From positions 1 to 10,327 of the forward strand of contig JAGDMC010000036.1 in the NCBI GenBank assembly GCA_017860395.1: DNA of 10,327 bases. The letters run 5' to 3'. This DNA comes from Bacteroidota bacterium. Lineage in GTDB: Bacteria > Bacteroidota > Bacteroidia > Bacteroidales > UBA932. The translations under genes were made by a program, and so were the position numbers. The notes beneath the pieces were generated by a model. The model did not search any database. It was not told the origin of the DNA and saw only the letters and a list, made by a program, of their open reading frames with translations. This document shows, in pieces, positions 1 to 6,798 of this stretch (positions are counted from its first letter, which is position 1; the number at the start of each line of letters is the position of its first letter).

Positions 1-207
1 GTATAAACCATGCATTGAGCGGTGACGTGGCTGATCTGTCGGACGGGTAACTTTAACGATACCTCCCTCTACGGTAACTGTAATGTCTGTATCAACTTTC
101 TGAAACAGTTCACCTAAGGGGCCTTTAACCTTTACAACATTGTCGGATCCAACTGTTACGCTGACTCCGGCAGGAAGGTTTACAGGTAATTTTCCTATTC
201 GTGACAT
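1..207 (-). CDS. rplF: 50S ribosomal protein L6 (5' part, runs off window)
   Basis: This is the first 69 codons of ribosomal protein L6, a primary 23S rRNA-binding protein of the large subunit near the factor-binding site. The protein begins [17 protein letters not shown], the typical L6 opening, followed by a KGPLGEL segment that matches the conserved first beta-rich repeat of L6. The reading frame is open to the left edge, so the C-terminal half and stop lie outside the window. The ATG at 205-207 follows a 43-bp gap after rpsH and is the family's usual start. It is the last visible gene of the ribosomal operon, in the standard order rpsH-rplF. Nothing odd is seen in the part present. Confidence 0.96.
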   Translation of the reverse strand, partial: MSRIGKLPVNLPAGVSVTVGSDNVVKVKGPLGELFQKVDTDITVTVEGGIVKVTRPTDQPRHRSMHGLY

Positions 208-250
208 TTATTAATTGTTTTTAATTATAAATACTAATTGAACGTATTGA

Positions 251-559
251 TTAATAAACGTAGCAAAGAATTTCTCCGCCAACATTTAGATCTTTTGCCT
301 CTTTATCTGTTATTACACCTTTAGATGTAGAAATAATGGCAATACCAAGTCCGTTTAATACTCTTGGCATTTTTTCAACGCCAACATACCTTCTCAAACC
401 CGGTGTACTTATTCTGGTAATTTTTTTGATAGCCGATTTTTTAGTATCAGGGTGATACTTTAGGGCTATCTTAATTGTGCTGAAAGGTGTTCCTTCTACA
501 AGTTTGTAGCTGATGATATACCCCTTTTCATGAAGAATACGGGTAAGTTCAAGCTTCAT
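251..559 (-). CDS. rpsH: 30S ribosomal protein S8, N-terminally truncated reading frame
   Basis: S8 binds the central domain of 16S rRNA and, in E. coli, represses the spc operon. The 102 residues visible match S8 from the position equivalent to about residue 30 to the end, including RISTPGLRRY, PRVLNGLGIAIISTSKGV and the terminal GGEILCYVY. Bacteroidetes S8 is about 131 aa and should begin with a helix resembling MTDPIADYLTRLRNA. That part is absent. The only ATG (557-559) aligns with an internal residue, and the second codon upstream in frame is TAG. A remnant reading I-P-S, as in the family's IPASN, lies just upstream in another frame. The gap to rpsN is 70 bp, too short for the missing 29 codons. 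This is either a damaged or shortened gene, or a sequence/assembly error. Identity is certain; functionality is doubtful. Confidence 0.9.
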   Translation of the reverse strand: MKLELTRILHEKGYIISYKLVEGTPFSTIKIALKYHPDTKKSAIKKITRISTPGLRRYVGVEKMPRVLNGLGIAIISTSKGVITDKEAKDLNVGGEILCYVY

Positions 560-629
560 CCACTAGGGATGCCCGATATCCAATAATTAATAAATTTATA
601 TATAAAAGGCGGCACAAGGCCACAATTTT

Positions 630-899
630 CTACCAACTAGCTTTGCGAACGCCAGGGATAAGTCCCTTGCTGGCCATTTCACGAAACTGGATACGGCTGA
701 TACCGAAAATTCGCATAAATCCTTTTGGACGACCGGTGAGTGAACAACGATTGTGCTTACGTACAGGACTTGAATTTTTTGGAAGTAAGTCAAGTGCTGC
801 ATAATCGCCTGCCTCTTTAAGGGTTTTGCGTTTTTCTGCATATTTGGCACATAATTTAGCGCGTTTAACTTCGCGTGCCTTCATTGATTCTTTTGCCAT
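630..899 (-). CDS. rpsN: 30S ribosomal protein S14, zinc-free type
   Basis: S14 is a late-assembling protein of the 30S head, near the tRNA decoding region. The 89-residue product is the usual length for the long, zinc-independent (C-minus) form: it lacks the paired CxxC motifs of the short zinc-binding form. Conserved signatures are [15 protein letters not shown] near residues 49-63 and the C-terminal [11 protein letters not shown]. The ATG at 897-899 opens the conserved [10 protein letters not shown] and lies 22 bp after rplE. The flanking order rplE-rpsN-rpsH is standard. The downstream 70 bp to rpsH is wider than normal and lacks the expected S8 start. Confidence 0.96.
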   Translation of the reverse strand: MAKESMKAREVKRAKLCAKYAEKRKTLKEAGDYAALDLLPKNSSPVRKHNRCSLTGRPKGFMRIFGISRIQFREMASKGLIPGVRKASW

Positions 900-921
900 T
901 ATCTATCTCTATTTTTATAGA

Positions 922-1569
922 TTATTTCTTAATATTTTTAAAAGGCAGGCCGAACTCGCGAAGCAATGCAAAAGCCTCTTCGTCTCTATCGACAGAAGAA
1001 ACAAATGTAATCTCCATTCCGAGGATCTTTGTTACCTTGTCAATATCAATCTCGGGATAGATAATTTGCTCTTTAATTCCAAGAGTATAATTACCTCTTC
1101 CGTCGAATTTTTCGTTGATACCTTTAAAATCTCTGATACGAGGCAATGAAATTGATATCAGTCTCTCAAGAAACTCATACATTTTTGTTGCACGGAGAGT
1201 TACCTTAACTCCGATTGGCATTCCCTTACGCAGTTTGAAGTTTGAAATATCCTTGCGTGAATATGTCAAAACAGCCTTTTGTCCGGTTATTGTTGTAAGC
1301 TCCTGTTGAGCAATCTCAACCAGTTTCTTGTCTCCGGTAGCTGTTCCCACACCCTGATTAATGGTAATCTTTGTCAATTTTGGCACCTGCATTACTGAAG
1401 TATAGCCAAACTCTTTCATAAGTTTTGGGACGATCTCGTCTTTGTATACTTTTTGCAGAGTTGGAACATATCCTTTAACTACTACTTGAGTACCTTCAAC
1501 TTTAGCAGATTTGTCTGCTTTTGGTTTGCTCGCTGCTTTAGGTGCAGCACTTGGTTTAGTACTTGCCAT
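922..1569 (-). CDS. rplE: 50S ribosomal protein L5 with N-terminal Ala/Lys/Pro extension
   Basis: L5 sits in the central protuberance of the 50S subunit, binds 5S rRNA and contacts P-site tRNA. The core from about residue 38 onward ([17 protein letters not shown], then [38 protein letters not shown] and the C-terminal FGLPFK) is a complete L5. The product is 215 aa against about 180-185 usually. The excess is a low-complexity leader rich in Ala, Lys, Pro and Ser over roughly residues 1-33. The start is well supported: its ATG shares one base with the rplX stop (TAATG), a coupled junction, and there is no better internal ATG before the core. The extension is probably disordered and basic; its role is unknown. 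Confidence 0.95.
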   Translation of the reverse strand: MASTKPSAAPKAASKPKADKSAKVEGTQVVVKGYVPTLQKVYKDEIVPKLMKEFGYTSVMQVPKLTKITINQGVGTATGDKKLVEIAQQELTTITGQKAVLTYSRKDISNFKLRKGMPIGVKVTLRATKMYEFLERLISISLPRIRDFKGINEKFDGRGNYTLGIKEQIIYPEIDIDKVTKILGMEITFVSSVDRDEEAFALLREFGLPFKNIKK

Positions 1570-1892
1570 TATTTAATCTCCTCTCCAGATTTTTTCGCGT
1601 AACGAACTAATTTTCCTTTATCATTCATACGACGGCCAATGCGTGTAGGGCCACCCTTAACCGGGTCTACCACCTGCAGGTTCGATGTGTGAATTCCGGC
1701 CTCTTGCTTAATGATTCCGCCTTGCGGACTCTTTGCGTTTGGCTTGGTATGTTTACTTACCATATTCATACCCTCAACAATCGCGCGATTCTTTTCTGTA
1801 AGCACCTCGAGAACCTTACCGCTTTTACCGCGGTCTTCTCCGGCGTTAACATAAACTGTATCGCCCTTCTTAATATGTAATTTCTTATTCAT
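1569..1892 (-). CDS. rplX: 50S ribosomal protein L24
   Basis: L24 is an early assembly protein of the 50S subunit that binds the 5' domain of 23S rRNA near the exit tunnel. The 107-residue product starts [25 protein letters not shown] over about residues 1-25, which is the KOW motif typical of the family. A conserved NMVSKHTKP stretch and the [20 protein letters not shown] region follow. The length is normal for Bacteroidetes. Its stop codon overlaps the rplE ATG by one base, indicating translational coupling, and 19 bp separate it from rplN. Operon order rplN-rplX-rplE is standard. Confidence 0.97.
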   Translation of the reverse strand: MNKKLHIKKGDTVYVNAGEDRGKSGKVLEVLTEKNRAIVEGMNMVSKHTKPNAKSPQGGIIKQEAGIHTSNLQVVDPVKGGPTRIGRRMNDKGKLVRYAKKSGEEIK

Positions 1893-1911
1893 ATTCTTAT
1901 ATACCTTTTAA

Positions 1912-2277
1912 TTATAACACCTCAGGTGCTAAAGATACAATTTTCATAAAGTTGTCACGCAACTCTCTGGCTACAGGCCCGAAAATACGGGTACCGCGTA
2001 CTTCACCCTGAGTGTTAAGCAACACACATGCGTTATCATCAAAGCGGATATATGAACCGTCCGGACGACGGATCTCTTTCTTTGTGCGTACAATTACTGC
2101 CTTTGAAACAGTTCCTTTTTTGGCATCGCCTCCGGGAATTGCACTTTTAACGGCAACTACAATTTTATCGCCTACACCGGCATAGCGGCGGCGGGTCCCC
2201 CCTAAAACTCGGATACAAAGAACTTCCTTTGCTCCGCTGTTATCTGCCACCAATAATCTCGATTCTTGCTGTATCAT
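1912..2277 (-). CDS. rplN: 50S ribosomal protein L14
   Basis: L14 lies at the subunit interface of the 50S particle, contacts 16S rRNA in the 70S ribosome, and is the docking site of the silencing factor RsfS. The 121-residue protein is full length and highly conserved: [18 protein letters not shown] at the N-terminus, the Arg-rich [12 protein letters not shown] loop, the [11 protein letters not shown] stretch and the [13 protein letters not shown] motif near residues 95-107. The start ATG lies only 3 bp from the end of rpsQ, so the two are probably translated together. No anomalies were seen. Confidence 0.97.
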   Translation of the reverse strand: MIQQESRLLVADNSGAKEVLCIRVLGGTRRRYAGVGDKIVVAVKSAIPGGDAKKGTVSKAVIVRTKKEIRRPDGSYIRFDDNACVLLNTQGEVRGTRIFGPVARELRDNFMKIVSLAPEVL

Positions 2278-2280
2278 AGC

Positions 2281-2535
2281 TTATTTAACTTTTTCTACAA
2301 TTTCTACTAGTCTCCAGCGCTTGGTCTTACTCAACGGACGAGTTTCCATAATGCGAATGGTATCCCCCTCGCTGCACTCGTTCTTTTCGTCGTGAGCAAC
2401 AAACTTAGTGGTTTTGTTTACGAATTTTCCGTAAACAGGATGTTTAACTTTCCTTTTAACAGCAACAACAACAGACTTATCCATCTTATTGCTTACCACT
2501 ACTCCTACTCTCTCTTTGCGAAGATTTCTTTCCAT
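2281..2535 (-). CDS. rpsQ: 30S ribosomal protein S17
   Basis: S17 is a primary 16S rRNA-binding protein of the 30S body with an OB fold. The 84-residue product has the normal length. It carries the family features [19 protein letters not shown] at the N-terminus, HPVYGKFV in the middle, and the signature around [20 protein letters not shown] near residues 58-77. The gene sits 5 bp after rpmC and 3 bp before rplN, with the standard order L29-S17-L14. The compact spacing supports a single transcript from the promoter above rplP. Confidence 0.97.
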   Translation of the reverse strand: MERNLRKERVGVVVSNKMDKSVVVAVKRKVKHPVYGKFVNKTTKFVAHDEKNECSEGDTIRIMETRPLSKTKRWRLVEIVEKVK

Positions 2536-2540
2536 GACTT

Positions 2541-2741
2541 CTATTTGTCCTGATTTATTTCCTTTTGGCTCAATACAGTGAGCATTCTGGCAATGTTTCT
2601 TCTTGCTTTTTTGATCTGAGATAAATCATCTAATGGAGAAATAGCATGATTCATCTTCACACGCAACAGGTTTGTCTTCTCTGTCTCAATGCGCTCTTTT
2701 AGGTCTTTTGCGGACAATTCGCGTATCTCCTGTGTTTTCAT
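2541..2741 (-). CDS. rpmC: 50S ribosomal protein L29
   Basis: L29 is a small two-helix protein at the polypeptide exit of the 50S subunit, part of the docking platform for trigger factor and SRP. The 66-residue product starts [18 protein letters not shown], typical of L29, followed by a helical region with [29 protein letters not shown]. In that stretch the I-x-x-xR-x-IAR pattern is the family's C-terminal signature. Normal length. It lies 18 bp after rplP and 5 bp before rpsQ, in standard order. Confidence 0.96.
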   Translation of the reverse strand: MKTQEIRELSAKDLKERIETEKTNLLRVKMNHAISPLDDLSQIKKARRNIARMLTVLSQKEINQDK

Positions 2742-2759
2742 TTTTATTCCTACATTAAA

Positions 2760-3179
2760 TTATTCTGTGTAATCTCTGCGAACTACAAACTTTGTAACTA
2801 CAGGCAGTTTCTGAGCACCCAAACGGAGAGCCTCTTTTGCAATCTCCAATGGAACGCCTTCTGCTTCAATAATCATACGACCAGGTGTTATAGGAGCAAC
2901 AAATCCTTCCGGAGCTCCCTTACCTTTACCCATACGAACCTCAGCAGGTTTTTTGGTGAATGGTTTATCAGGGAAAACACGGATCCAAATTTGACCCTCT
3001 CTTTTCATATAACGAACTACAGCCTGGCGGGCAGCTTCAATTTGTTGGCCTGTTAGCCAGCAACATTCTGTCGTCTTAATCCCGAAAGACCCAAAAGAGA
3101 GTTGATTCCCTCTTTGAGCAATCCCCTTCATACGGCCTTTTTGCTGCTTTCTGAACTTGGTTTTTTTTGGTTGTAACAT
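2760..3179 (-). CDS. rplP: 50S ribosomal protein L16, first gene of this operon segment
   Basis: L16 binds 23S rRNA near the A site and peptidyl-transferase centre and contacts 5S rRNA. The 139-residue product is complete: [19 protein letters not shown] at the N-terminus, [15 protein letters not shown] near residues 46-60, the [20 protein letters not shown] signature near residues 68-87, and [16 protein letters not shown] at the end. A Cys-Cys-Trp at about residues 39-41, where I recall relatives having N/K-K-W, is a minor oddity. In the canonical cluster rpsC precedes rplP closely, often with overlap. Here 224 bp of non-coding DNA and an unrelated dipeptidase gene lie upstream, so rplP leads the transcript. 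A promoter (3303-3332) and a hairpin (3187-3211) precede it. Confidence 0.96.
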   Translation of the reverse strand: MLQPKKTKFRKQQKGRMKGIAQRGNQLSFGSFGIKTTECCWLTGQQIEAARQAVVRYMKREGQIWIRVFPDKPFTKKPAEVRMGKGKGAPEGFVAPITPGRMIIEAEGVPLEIAKEALRLGAQKLPVVTKFVVRRDYTE

Positions 3180-3186
3180 GGTTTCT

Positions 3187-3211
3187 TTTACAGTTTAACG
3201 ATAACAGTAAA
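3187..3211 (-). promoter_or_regulatory. Hairpin just upstream of rplP start codon
   Basis: Two 9-base arms, TTTACTGTT and AACTGTAAA on the transcribed strand, are complementary except for the central base and are separated by 7 bases. The hairpin ends 7 bases before the rplP ATG, inside the ribosome-loading zone. I infer a possible translational control element, for example autoregulation by a ribosomal protein. The stem is AT-rich and short, so chance is a real alternative. Confidence 0.35.
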
Positions 3212-3302
3212 TATCTTTTTTGCGCTTTGGTCAAAAGTTTTTTATAGCTAAAATATTGCAGTTCAACAAAATGTCAATACTGATCATACTTTTGGCGGGT
3301 TG

Positions 3303-3332
3303 CAAATATACCAAAAAATTTAAATGTGCAAA
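3303..3332 (-). promoter_or_regulatory. Bacteroidetes-type promoter for the rplP-led operon
   Basis: On the minus strand a -7 box TATATTTG (3303-3310) matches the Bacteroidetes sigma-ABfr consensus TAnnTTTG exactly, with TTTG (3329-3332) 18 bases upstream as the -33 element. Transcription would begin around 3296, giving a leader of roughly 115 bases before the rplP ATG. The -33 element lies inside the hairpin at 3322-3347. The match and position are good; no experimental support is visible. Confidence 0.65.
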
Positions 3333-3347
3333 AGTTATTGCACATTT
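3313..3347 (-). terminator. Perfect inverted repeat, likely terminator of the dipeptidase gene
   Basis: A perfect 10-bp inverted repeat (AAATGTGCAA and TTGCACATTT, 3322-3331 and 3338-3347) with a 6-base loop lies 56 bp after the dipeptidase stop. On the minus strand it is followed by AAATTTTTT, and on the plus strand directly by a T run, so it could terminate in both directions. The stem has low GC content, so efficiency is uncertain. It also covers the -33 element of the rplP promoter, so an operator role is the alternative. Confidence 0.5.
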
Positions 3348-3403
3348 TTTACACATTTTTTTTGCATCAAACAAATTGATTAAGAGCGAAGGATGAGATG
3401 CGA

Positions 3404-4489
3404 TCATTTGCCGTGTTTATGCAAAATAGTCAAAAGATTCTTACCCCAGAACTTTGCAATATCTTCTTCGCTGTATCCTCTTTTAAGAAGTTCAATTGTG
3501 ATGTTTTTCATCTTGTCGGCACCCTCAAGGCCCACAACTCCTCCGCCTCCGTCGAAGTCTGTGCCTATTCCCACATGGTCAATTCCTACAAGTTTAACCA
3601 CATAATCTATATGGTTTGCAATATCGCTTACCGTAACTTCCTCTTTTGGCTTGTCCGAAAGGAAAAACCTGCCAGTGGCAACCTGAATGAGCCCTCCTTT
3701 TGCTGCAATAGCTTTTATTTCATTGTCCCTTAGGTTTCTGTTGTGGTTTTTAATGTTCCACACTCCGGAATGACTTGCAATTATAGGGAGCGTACTCACC
3801 TCAAGAATATCAAACAGAGATTCTGTCGAAGCATGGGACACATCAATAATTAATTTCAGCCTGTTCATCTCTTTTACAACCTCAACCCCAAACGGAGACA
3901 ATCCGTGATGTTCCGGGGCGGTATCCATAGATGCATCACAAATATCGTTGTTCTTATTGTGACACAGAGTCACTGCCACTACTCCCATATCGGCAAAGTG
4001 TTTCACCAGAGATATATTTTTCTGGAAAACATATCCGTTTTCTATTGCAAGAACGACTGAGGTGGTGCCTTCACGTTTATTCCTGAGCAAATCTTTTGAG
4101 TTATACGCAATCGCTGCCCCTTTATAGTTTTCTGTATAGCTTTTGAACTTACGAAGCTGGTCATCGGCAAAAGCGGTTGCTTTTGCAAGACCCGCAGAAT
4201 CCCGGCTTTCCTGACCAACATATATAGCAAAGAAGGCGGCATCCAGCCCTCCGTCCTTCATTTTCTGAAAGGACACCTGAGGATTTGCGCCTCCCGGTTT
4301 TGAATTAGGATTGTTTATCCTTAATGCAGTATCGTTGTGGGTATCAATCGCAAGAATTTTCCGATGTATTTTGTCTGCCTCCTGTGCAAGTTTTTGATTA
4401 TCCTGGGCAATAGCAGAAAAAGCAATAAGAAGAGTGGCTGCAAGCGGCAGGACACCTCTAAAAATCCGACATGTTTTAATTAGAGTCAT
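3404..4489 (-). CDS. Membrane dipeptidase (peptidase family M19, renal dipeptidase type), exported
   Basis: A zinc dipeptidase of the amidohydrolase superfamily, expected to cleave dipeptides, including those with a D-residue at the C-terminal side, outside the cytoplasm. It has 361 aa with a Sec signal peptide: basic start, hydrophobic LPLAATLLIAFSAIA, and probable cleavage near residue 28-30. The dinuclear zinc site is complete: H51-x-D53, bridging E150, H219 and H240. Substrate or catalytic residues H177, R251 and D311 are also present. Spacings E150-H177, H219-H240 and H240-R251 equal those in human renal dipeptidase as I know its residues (E125/H152, H198/H219, H219/R230). It is transcribed alone, divergent from the DUF4294 gene. 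It occupies the place where rpsC would normally lie upstream of rplP, although it has no functional tie to ribosomes. A peptide-scavenging or murein-peptide role is inference. Confidence 0.93.
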   Translation of the reverse strand: MTLIKTCRIFRGVLPLAATLLIAFSAIAQDNQKLAQEADKIHRKILAIDTHNDTALRINNPNSKPGGANPQVSFQKMKDGGLDAAFFAIYVGQESRDSAGLAKATAFADDQLRKFKSYTENYKGAAIAYNSKDLLRNKREGTTSVVLAIENGYVFQKNISLVKHFADMGVVAVTLCHNKNNDICDASMDTAPEHHGLSPFGVEVVKEMNRLKLIIDVSHASTESLFDILEVSTLPIIASHSGVWNIKNHNRNLRDNEIKAIAAKGGLIQVATGRFFLSDKPKEEVTVSDIANHIDYVVKLVGIDHVGIGTDFDGGGGVVGLEGADKMKNITIELLKRGYSEEDIAKFWGKNLLTILHKHGK

Positions 4490-4532
4490 TATAATAACGT
4501 TGCTGAGTTGAACATAGAATAAGTTTCGGACT

Positions 4533-4540
4533 CAAATGTA
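4533..4540 (-). promoter_or_regulatory. Candidate -7 box for the dipeptidase gene
   Basis: TACATTTG on the minus strand fits the Bacteroidetes consensus TAnnTTTG and lies 43 bp before the dipeptidase ATG. No TTG -33 element is found at the usual 18-21 bp spacing, so this is a half-supported call. Confidence 0.4.
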
Positions 4541-4558
4541 ATTATTTTGGTCTGATTA

Positions 4559-4589
4559 TTGAGTAGTACAGCCAAAAAGGGTAACTTTA
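4559..4589 (+). promoter_or_regulatory. Candidate promoter for the DUF4294 gene
   Basis: TTG at 4559-4561 and TAACTTTA at 4582-4589 are spaced by 20 bp, a near match to the Bacteroidetes TTG/TAnnTTTG pattern with one base off in the last position. The predicted start of transcription at about 4596 coincides with the upstream TTG codon at 4597, which favours translation from the ATG at 4612. Confidence 0.35.
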
Positions 4590-4611
4590 CAGTCCGTTGA
4601 CGAGTGATTTT

Positions 4612-5253
4612 ATGTGCAAATACAATAATAACAATTTTTCTAAAGCCCTTACGTTAACATTAGTGGCTCTTATGTTCGCCTCTTTCTCCTACGCGCAGAA
4701 GCCCTTAAAAGGTTTTCCTGTGGGTTACAAAGTTGAAGGGAGAGATACGGTATATCAGATTAAACTAAGGGATACCTATCTTTTCAGCTGGCCGGAAGAG
4801 AAGAAAAAAGGGAGGGCGTGGCGTGATTTCTACAGGCTGGTATACAATTTCCGCAAAACATATCCTTACGCATTAATTGCAAAAGAGAAATTTGGAATTG
4901 CCGACTCTGTTCTGAACAGCAGGAAATTCACATCCAAGCAGAGGACAAACTATATTAAGGATTTCGAGAAGAACCTGTTCAAAGACTTTGAAAAGCCCCT
5001 CAGAAAAATGACGATAACTCAGGGAGGCCTTCTTCTGAAACTTATAGACAGGGAGATTGGACAGAGCTCCTATCAGATAATTAAAGAATACAGGGGAGGG
5101 TTTAATGCCATCTTCTGGCAGGGTGTCGCAAAAATATTCGGGTCGGACCTTAAAAGGCCATATGATAAATTCGGAGAAGACAAAATAACGGAAGACCTTG
5201 TTATTATGTACCAGAACGGGACATTTGAAGACTTGTATTACTCGATATTTTAA
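4612..5253 (+). CDS. DUF4294 family protein, exported, function unknown
   Basis: This belongs to the DUF4294 family, which is largely restricted to Bacteroidetes and has no established function. I place the start at ATG 4612 (213 aa), not at TTG 4597, because the ATG directly precedes a clear signal peptide: a short Lys-containing, Asn-rich start, hydrophobic LTLTLVALMFASF, and Ala-Gln cleavage in SYAQK near residues 24-26. The mature part is highly charged. Recognisable family stretches are the FRKTYPYALIAKEK segment, TQGGLLLKLIDREIGQSSY and EYRGGFNAIFWQGVAKIFG toward the C-terminus. No catalytic motif or transmembrane segment is seen after the signal peptide, so it is probably periplasmic. 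It runs alone on the plus strand; its stop overlaps the stop of the convergent lpxH-like gene by 4 bp. Confidence 0.85.
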   Translation: MCKYNNNNFSKALTLTLVALMFASFSYAQKPLKGFPVGYKVEGRDTVYQIKLRDTYLFSWPEEKKKGRAWRDFYRLVYNFRKTYPYALIAKEKFGIADSVLNSRKFTSKQRTNYIKDFEKNLFKDFEKPLRKMTITQGGLLLKLIDREIGQSSYQIIKEYRGGFNAIFWQGVAKIFGSDLKRPYDKFGEDKITEDLVIMYQNGTFEDLYYSIF

Positions 5254-6002
5254 TTATTTCCGCTGCGCCACTCCATGCATTCAGTTCCGGAATCGTAAAC
5301 CAGATACTCACAACCGTGAATCCATTCTCCCAGTATATAAAAGCCGGCTCCTTTATGTGTTGTGTTGTTTCCTGGAGTATGAACATGTCCGAAAATAAAA
5401 AAATCTACATGTCTGTCCTGTTCTGTTCTGCAGGCATATTTATATAAAGGATCGTTTTCTCCCCGGAACTTATTTAAATTTTCACAGGTGAGCCGATTGT
5501 GTTTGGACCATTTATGAGCAAATCCGAAAGCCCATCTGGGATGAATATTACTGAATGCCCACTGAAGGAACTTGTTGTAAAAAATGGACTTTAGTATCGC
5601 ATAACCCCTGTCGCCTCCCGCAAGTCCGTCGCCGTGTCCGAGACAGAATTGTTTTCCGTTTATGTCTACAAAATAGGGTTGTTCAAGAATTTTAATTCCA
5701 AGCTCTTTTTCAAAGTACCCGAAAACCCATAAATCATGATTTCCACGGAAGAAATATAGTTTTACGCCTCTGTCGGAAAGACGGGCAAGTACTCCCAGAG
5801 TTCTTGTAAATCCTTTTGGAACTACATATTTATATTCGTACCAGAAATCAAAGATATCTCCCATCAGAAAAACCGCTTCCGTTTCTGCAGGAAGCCCTTC
5901 CAGCACACGAACCAGCTTTTTTTCCCTTTCCAGCGGATTGTGATAATCCAGACCCAGATGGACGTCTGATATAAAATAATAGAGAGACCCCTTATTTTCC
6001 AT
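5250..6002 (-). CDS. lpxH: UDP-2,3-diacylglucosamine diphosphatase-like metallophosphoesterase
   Basis: A calcineurin-like metallophosphoesterase of the LpxH group. LpxH cleaves UDP-2,3-diacylglucosamine to lipid X and UMP, the fourth step of lipid A synthesis, at the cytoplasmic face of the inner membrane. The 250-residue protein shows all the metal-binding motifs in order: D13-x-H15, GD49-IFD, GN88-HD, GH123-GD and GH206-VH208. The length fits the Bacteroidetes form annotated as LpxH. It is the last gene of the ftsX-DUF3098-uppP-lpxH run, 7 bp after uppP, and its end overlaps the convergent DUF4294 gene by 4 bp. Assignment to LpxH rather than another phosphoesterase rests on family resemblance and envelope context; the symbol is probable, not proven. 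Confidence 0.82.
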   Translation of the reverse strand: MENKGSLYYFISDVHLGLDYHNPLEREKKLVRVLEGLPAETEAVFLMGDIFDFWYEYKYVVPKGFTRTLGVLARLSDRGVKLYFFRGNHDLWVFGYFEKELGIKILEQPYFVDINGKQFCLGHGDGLAGGDRGYAILKSIFYNKFLQWAFSNIHPRWAFGFAHKWSKHNRLTCENLNKFRGENDPLYKYACRTEQDRHVDFFIFGHVHTPGNNTTHKGAGFYILGEWIHGCEYLVYDSGTECMEWRSGNN

Positions 6003-6009
6003 AATTACT

Positions 6010-6798
6010 TTAGAAAATCAAAGAAACTAAACACAAAATACCAATGACTGCGCAATATATTGCAAAGCCGGTAAGTTTCGCTTTCTTCACAAGATTAATC
6101 ATAACCTTACACGCAAACAATCCGGAAACAAATGCAGATAGGAAACCAAGGATAAGCGAAGTTATGCTGATGCCGGACGCTGCAGCAGTAAACTCTCCTG
6201 AAATCAGTTCAAGAAAAGCCTCTCCAAGTACCGGAACGAGTACCATTAAAAATGAAAATTTGGCAATCTCTTCCTTTTTAACACCAAGCATCATTCCTGT
6301 AGAAATTGTTGCACCTGAACGGGAAAGTCCCGGAAGTACGGCTATTGCCTGGGCTACCCCTATAATAAAAGCATCCTTTTTGGTGATTTCTCTTTCCCTG
6401 GGTTTGATAATATTGGTTAGAGTGAGCAATGTGGCTGTTAACAGCAGAGATAGACCGACTATTAAAAGTCCCGATCCGAAAATTTCCTCAACATATTCTT
6501 TAAAGAAGATACCGATTATAAAAACCGGAATCATAGAAATAGCAATCTTTATGAGATAGCTTGTTTCATCATTGAGTTTAAAGCGAAAAAATCCTTTAAT
6601 AAGATTCAGGATTTCTTTGTAAAAAACAACAATTGTACTGGTTACCGTTGCGGCATGTACAATAACTTCAAATTTGAGATTTGAGCTCTCAATTCCAAGT
6701 AATTCCTTGCCAATTGTAAGGTGACCGCTGCTGCTGACCGGCAAAAACTCTGTAAGTCCCTGCACAAATCCGAGAATAATCGCCTCTAAACCACTCAT
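6010..6798 (-). CDS. uppP: Undecaprenyl-diphosphate phosphatase (BacA/UppP)
   Basis: An integral membrane enzyme that dephosphorylates undecaprenyl diphosphate to the monophosphate lipid carrier needed for peptidoglycan and surface polysaccharide export. High activity gives bacitracin resistance. The 262-residue product has the two catalytic signatures: Q13-GLT-E17-FLPVSSSGH at the N-terminus, the (E/Q)xxxE motif, and [12 protein letters not shown] near residues 155-166 with the essential Arg at 160. About seven to eight hydrophobic segments cover the rest, as in the BacA fold. The ATG overlaps the stop of the DUF3098 gene by 4 bases (ATGA), indicating coupled translation. I know ftsX-DUF3098-uppP as a recurrent Bacteroidetes gene order. 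Nothing is missing. Confidence 0.96.
   Translation of the reverse strand: MSGLEAIILGFVQGLTEFLPVSSSGHLTIGKELLGIESSNLKFEVIVHAATVTSTIVVFYKEILNLIKGFFRFKLNDETSYLIKIAISMIPVFIIGIFFKEYVEEIFGSGLLIVGLSLLLTATLLTLTNIIKPREREITKKDAFIIGVAQAIAVLPGLSRSGATISTGMMLGVKKEEIAKFSFLMVLVPVLGEAFLELISGEFTAAASGISITSLILGFLSAFVSGLFACKVMINLVKKAKLTGFAIYCAVIGILCLVSLIF

Noticed and set aside
909..920. CTAT-TTTT-ATAG mini inverted repeat between rpsN and rplE
   Set aside because: Only four AT-rich base pairs; expected by chance and not enough for a terminator or regulatory call.
826..1149. Plus-strand open frames opposite rpsN/rplE (and similar ones at 1115-1309 and 1689-1880)
   Set aside because: They lie antisense to highly conserved ribosomal genes, have no recognisable product and no promoter or start context; they are shadows of the real frames.
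3393..3733. Plus-strand frames of 70 and 111 aa over the end of the dipeptidase gene
   Set aside because: They are antisense to conserved M19 sequence including the D311 motif, and low-complexity in places; no independent evidence of coding.
4597..4611. TTG start giving five extra residues for the DUF4294 protein
   Set aside because: The predicted transcription start falls on this codon, and the ATG at 4612 directly precedes the signal peptide.
6044..6559. 171-aa plus-strand frame inside uppP
   Set aside because: It is antisense to a complete, motif-bearing uppP; its composition mirrors the codon pattern of the membrane protein and matches no family I know.
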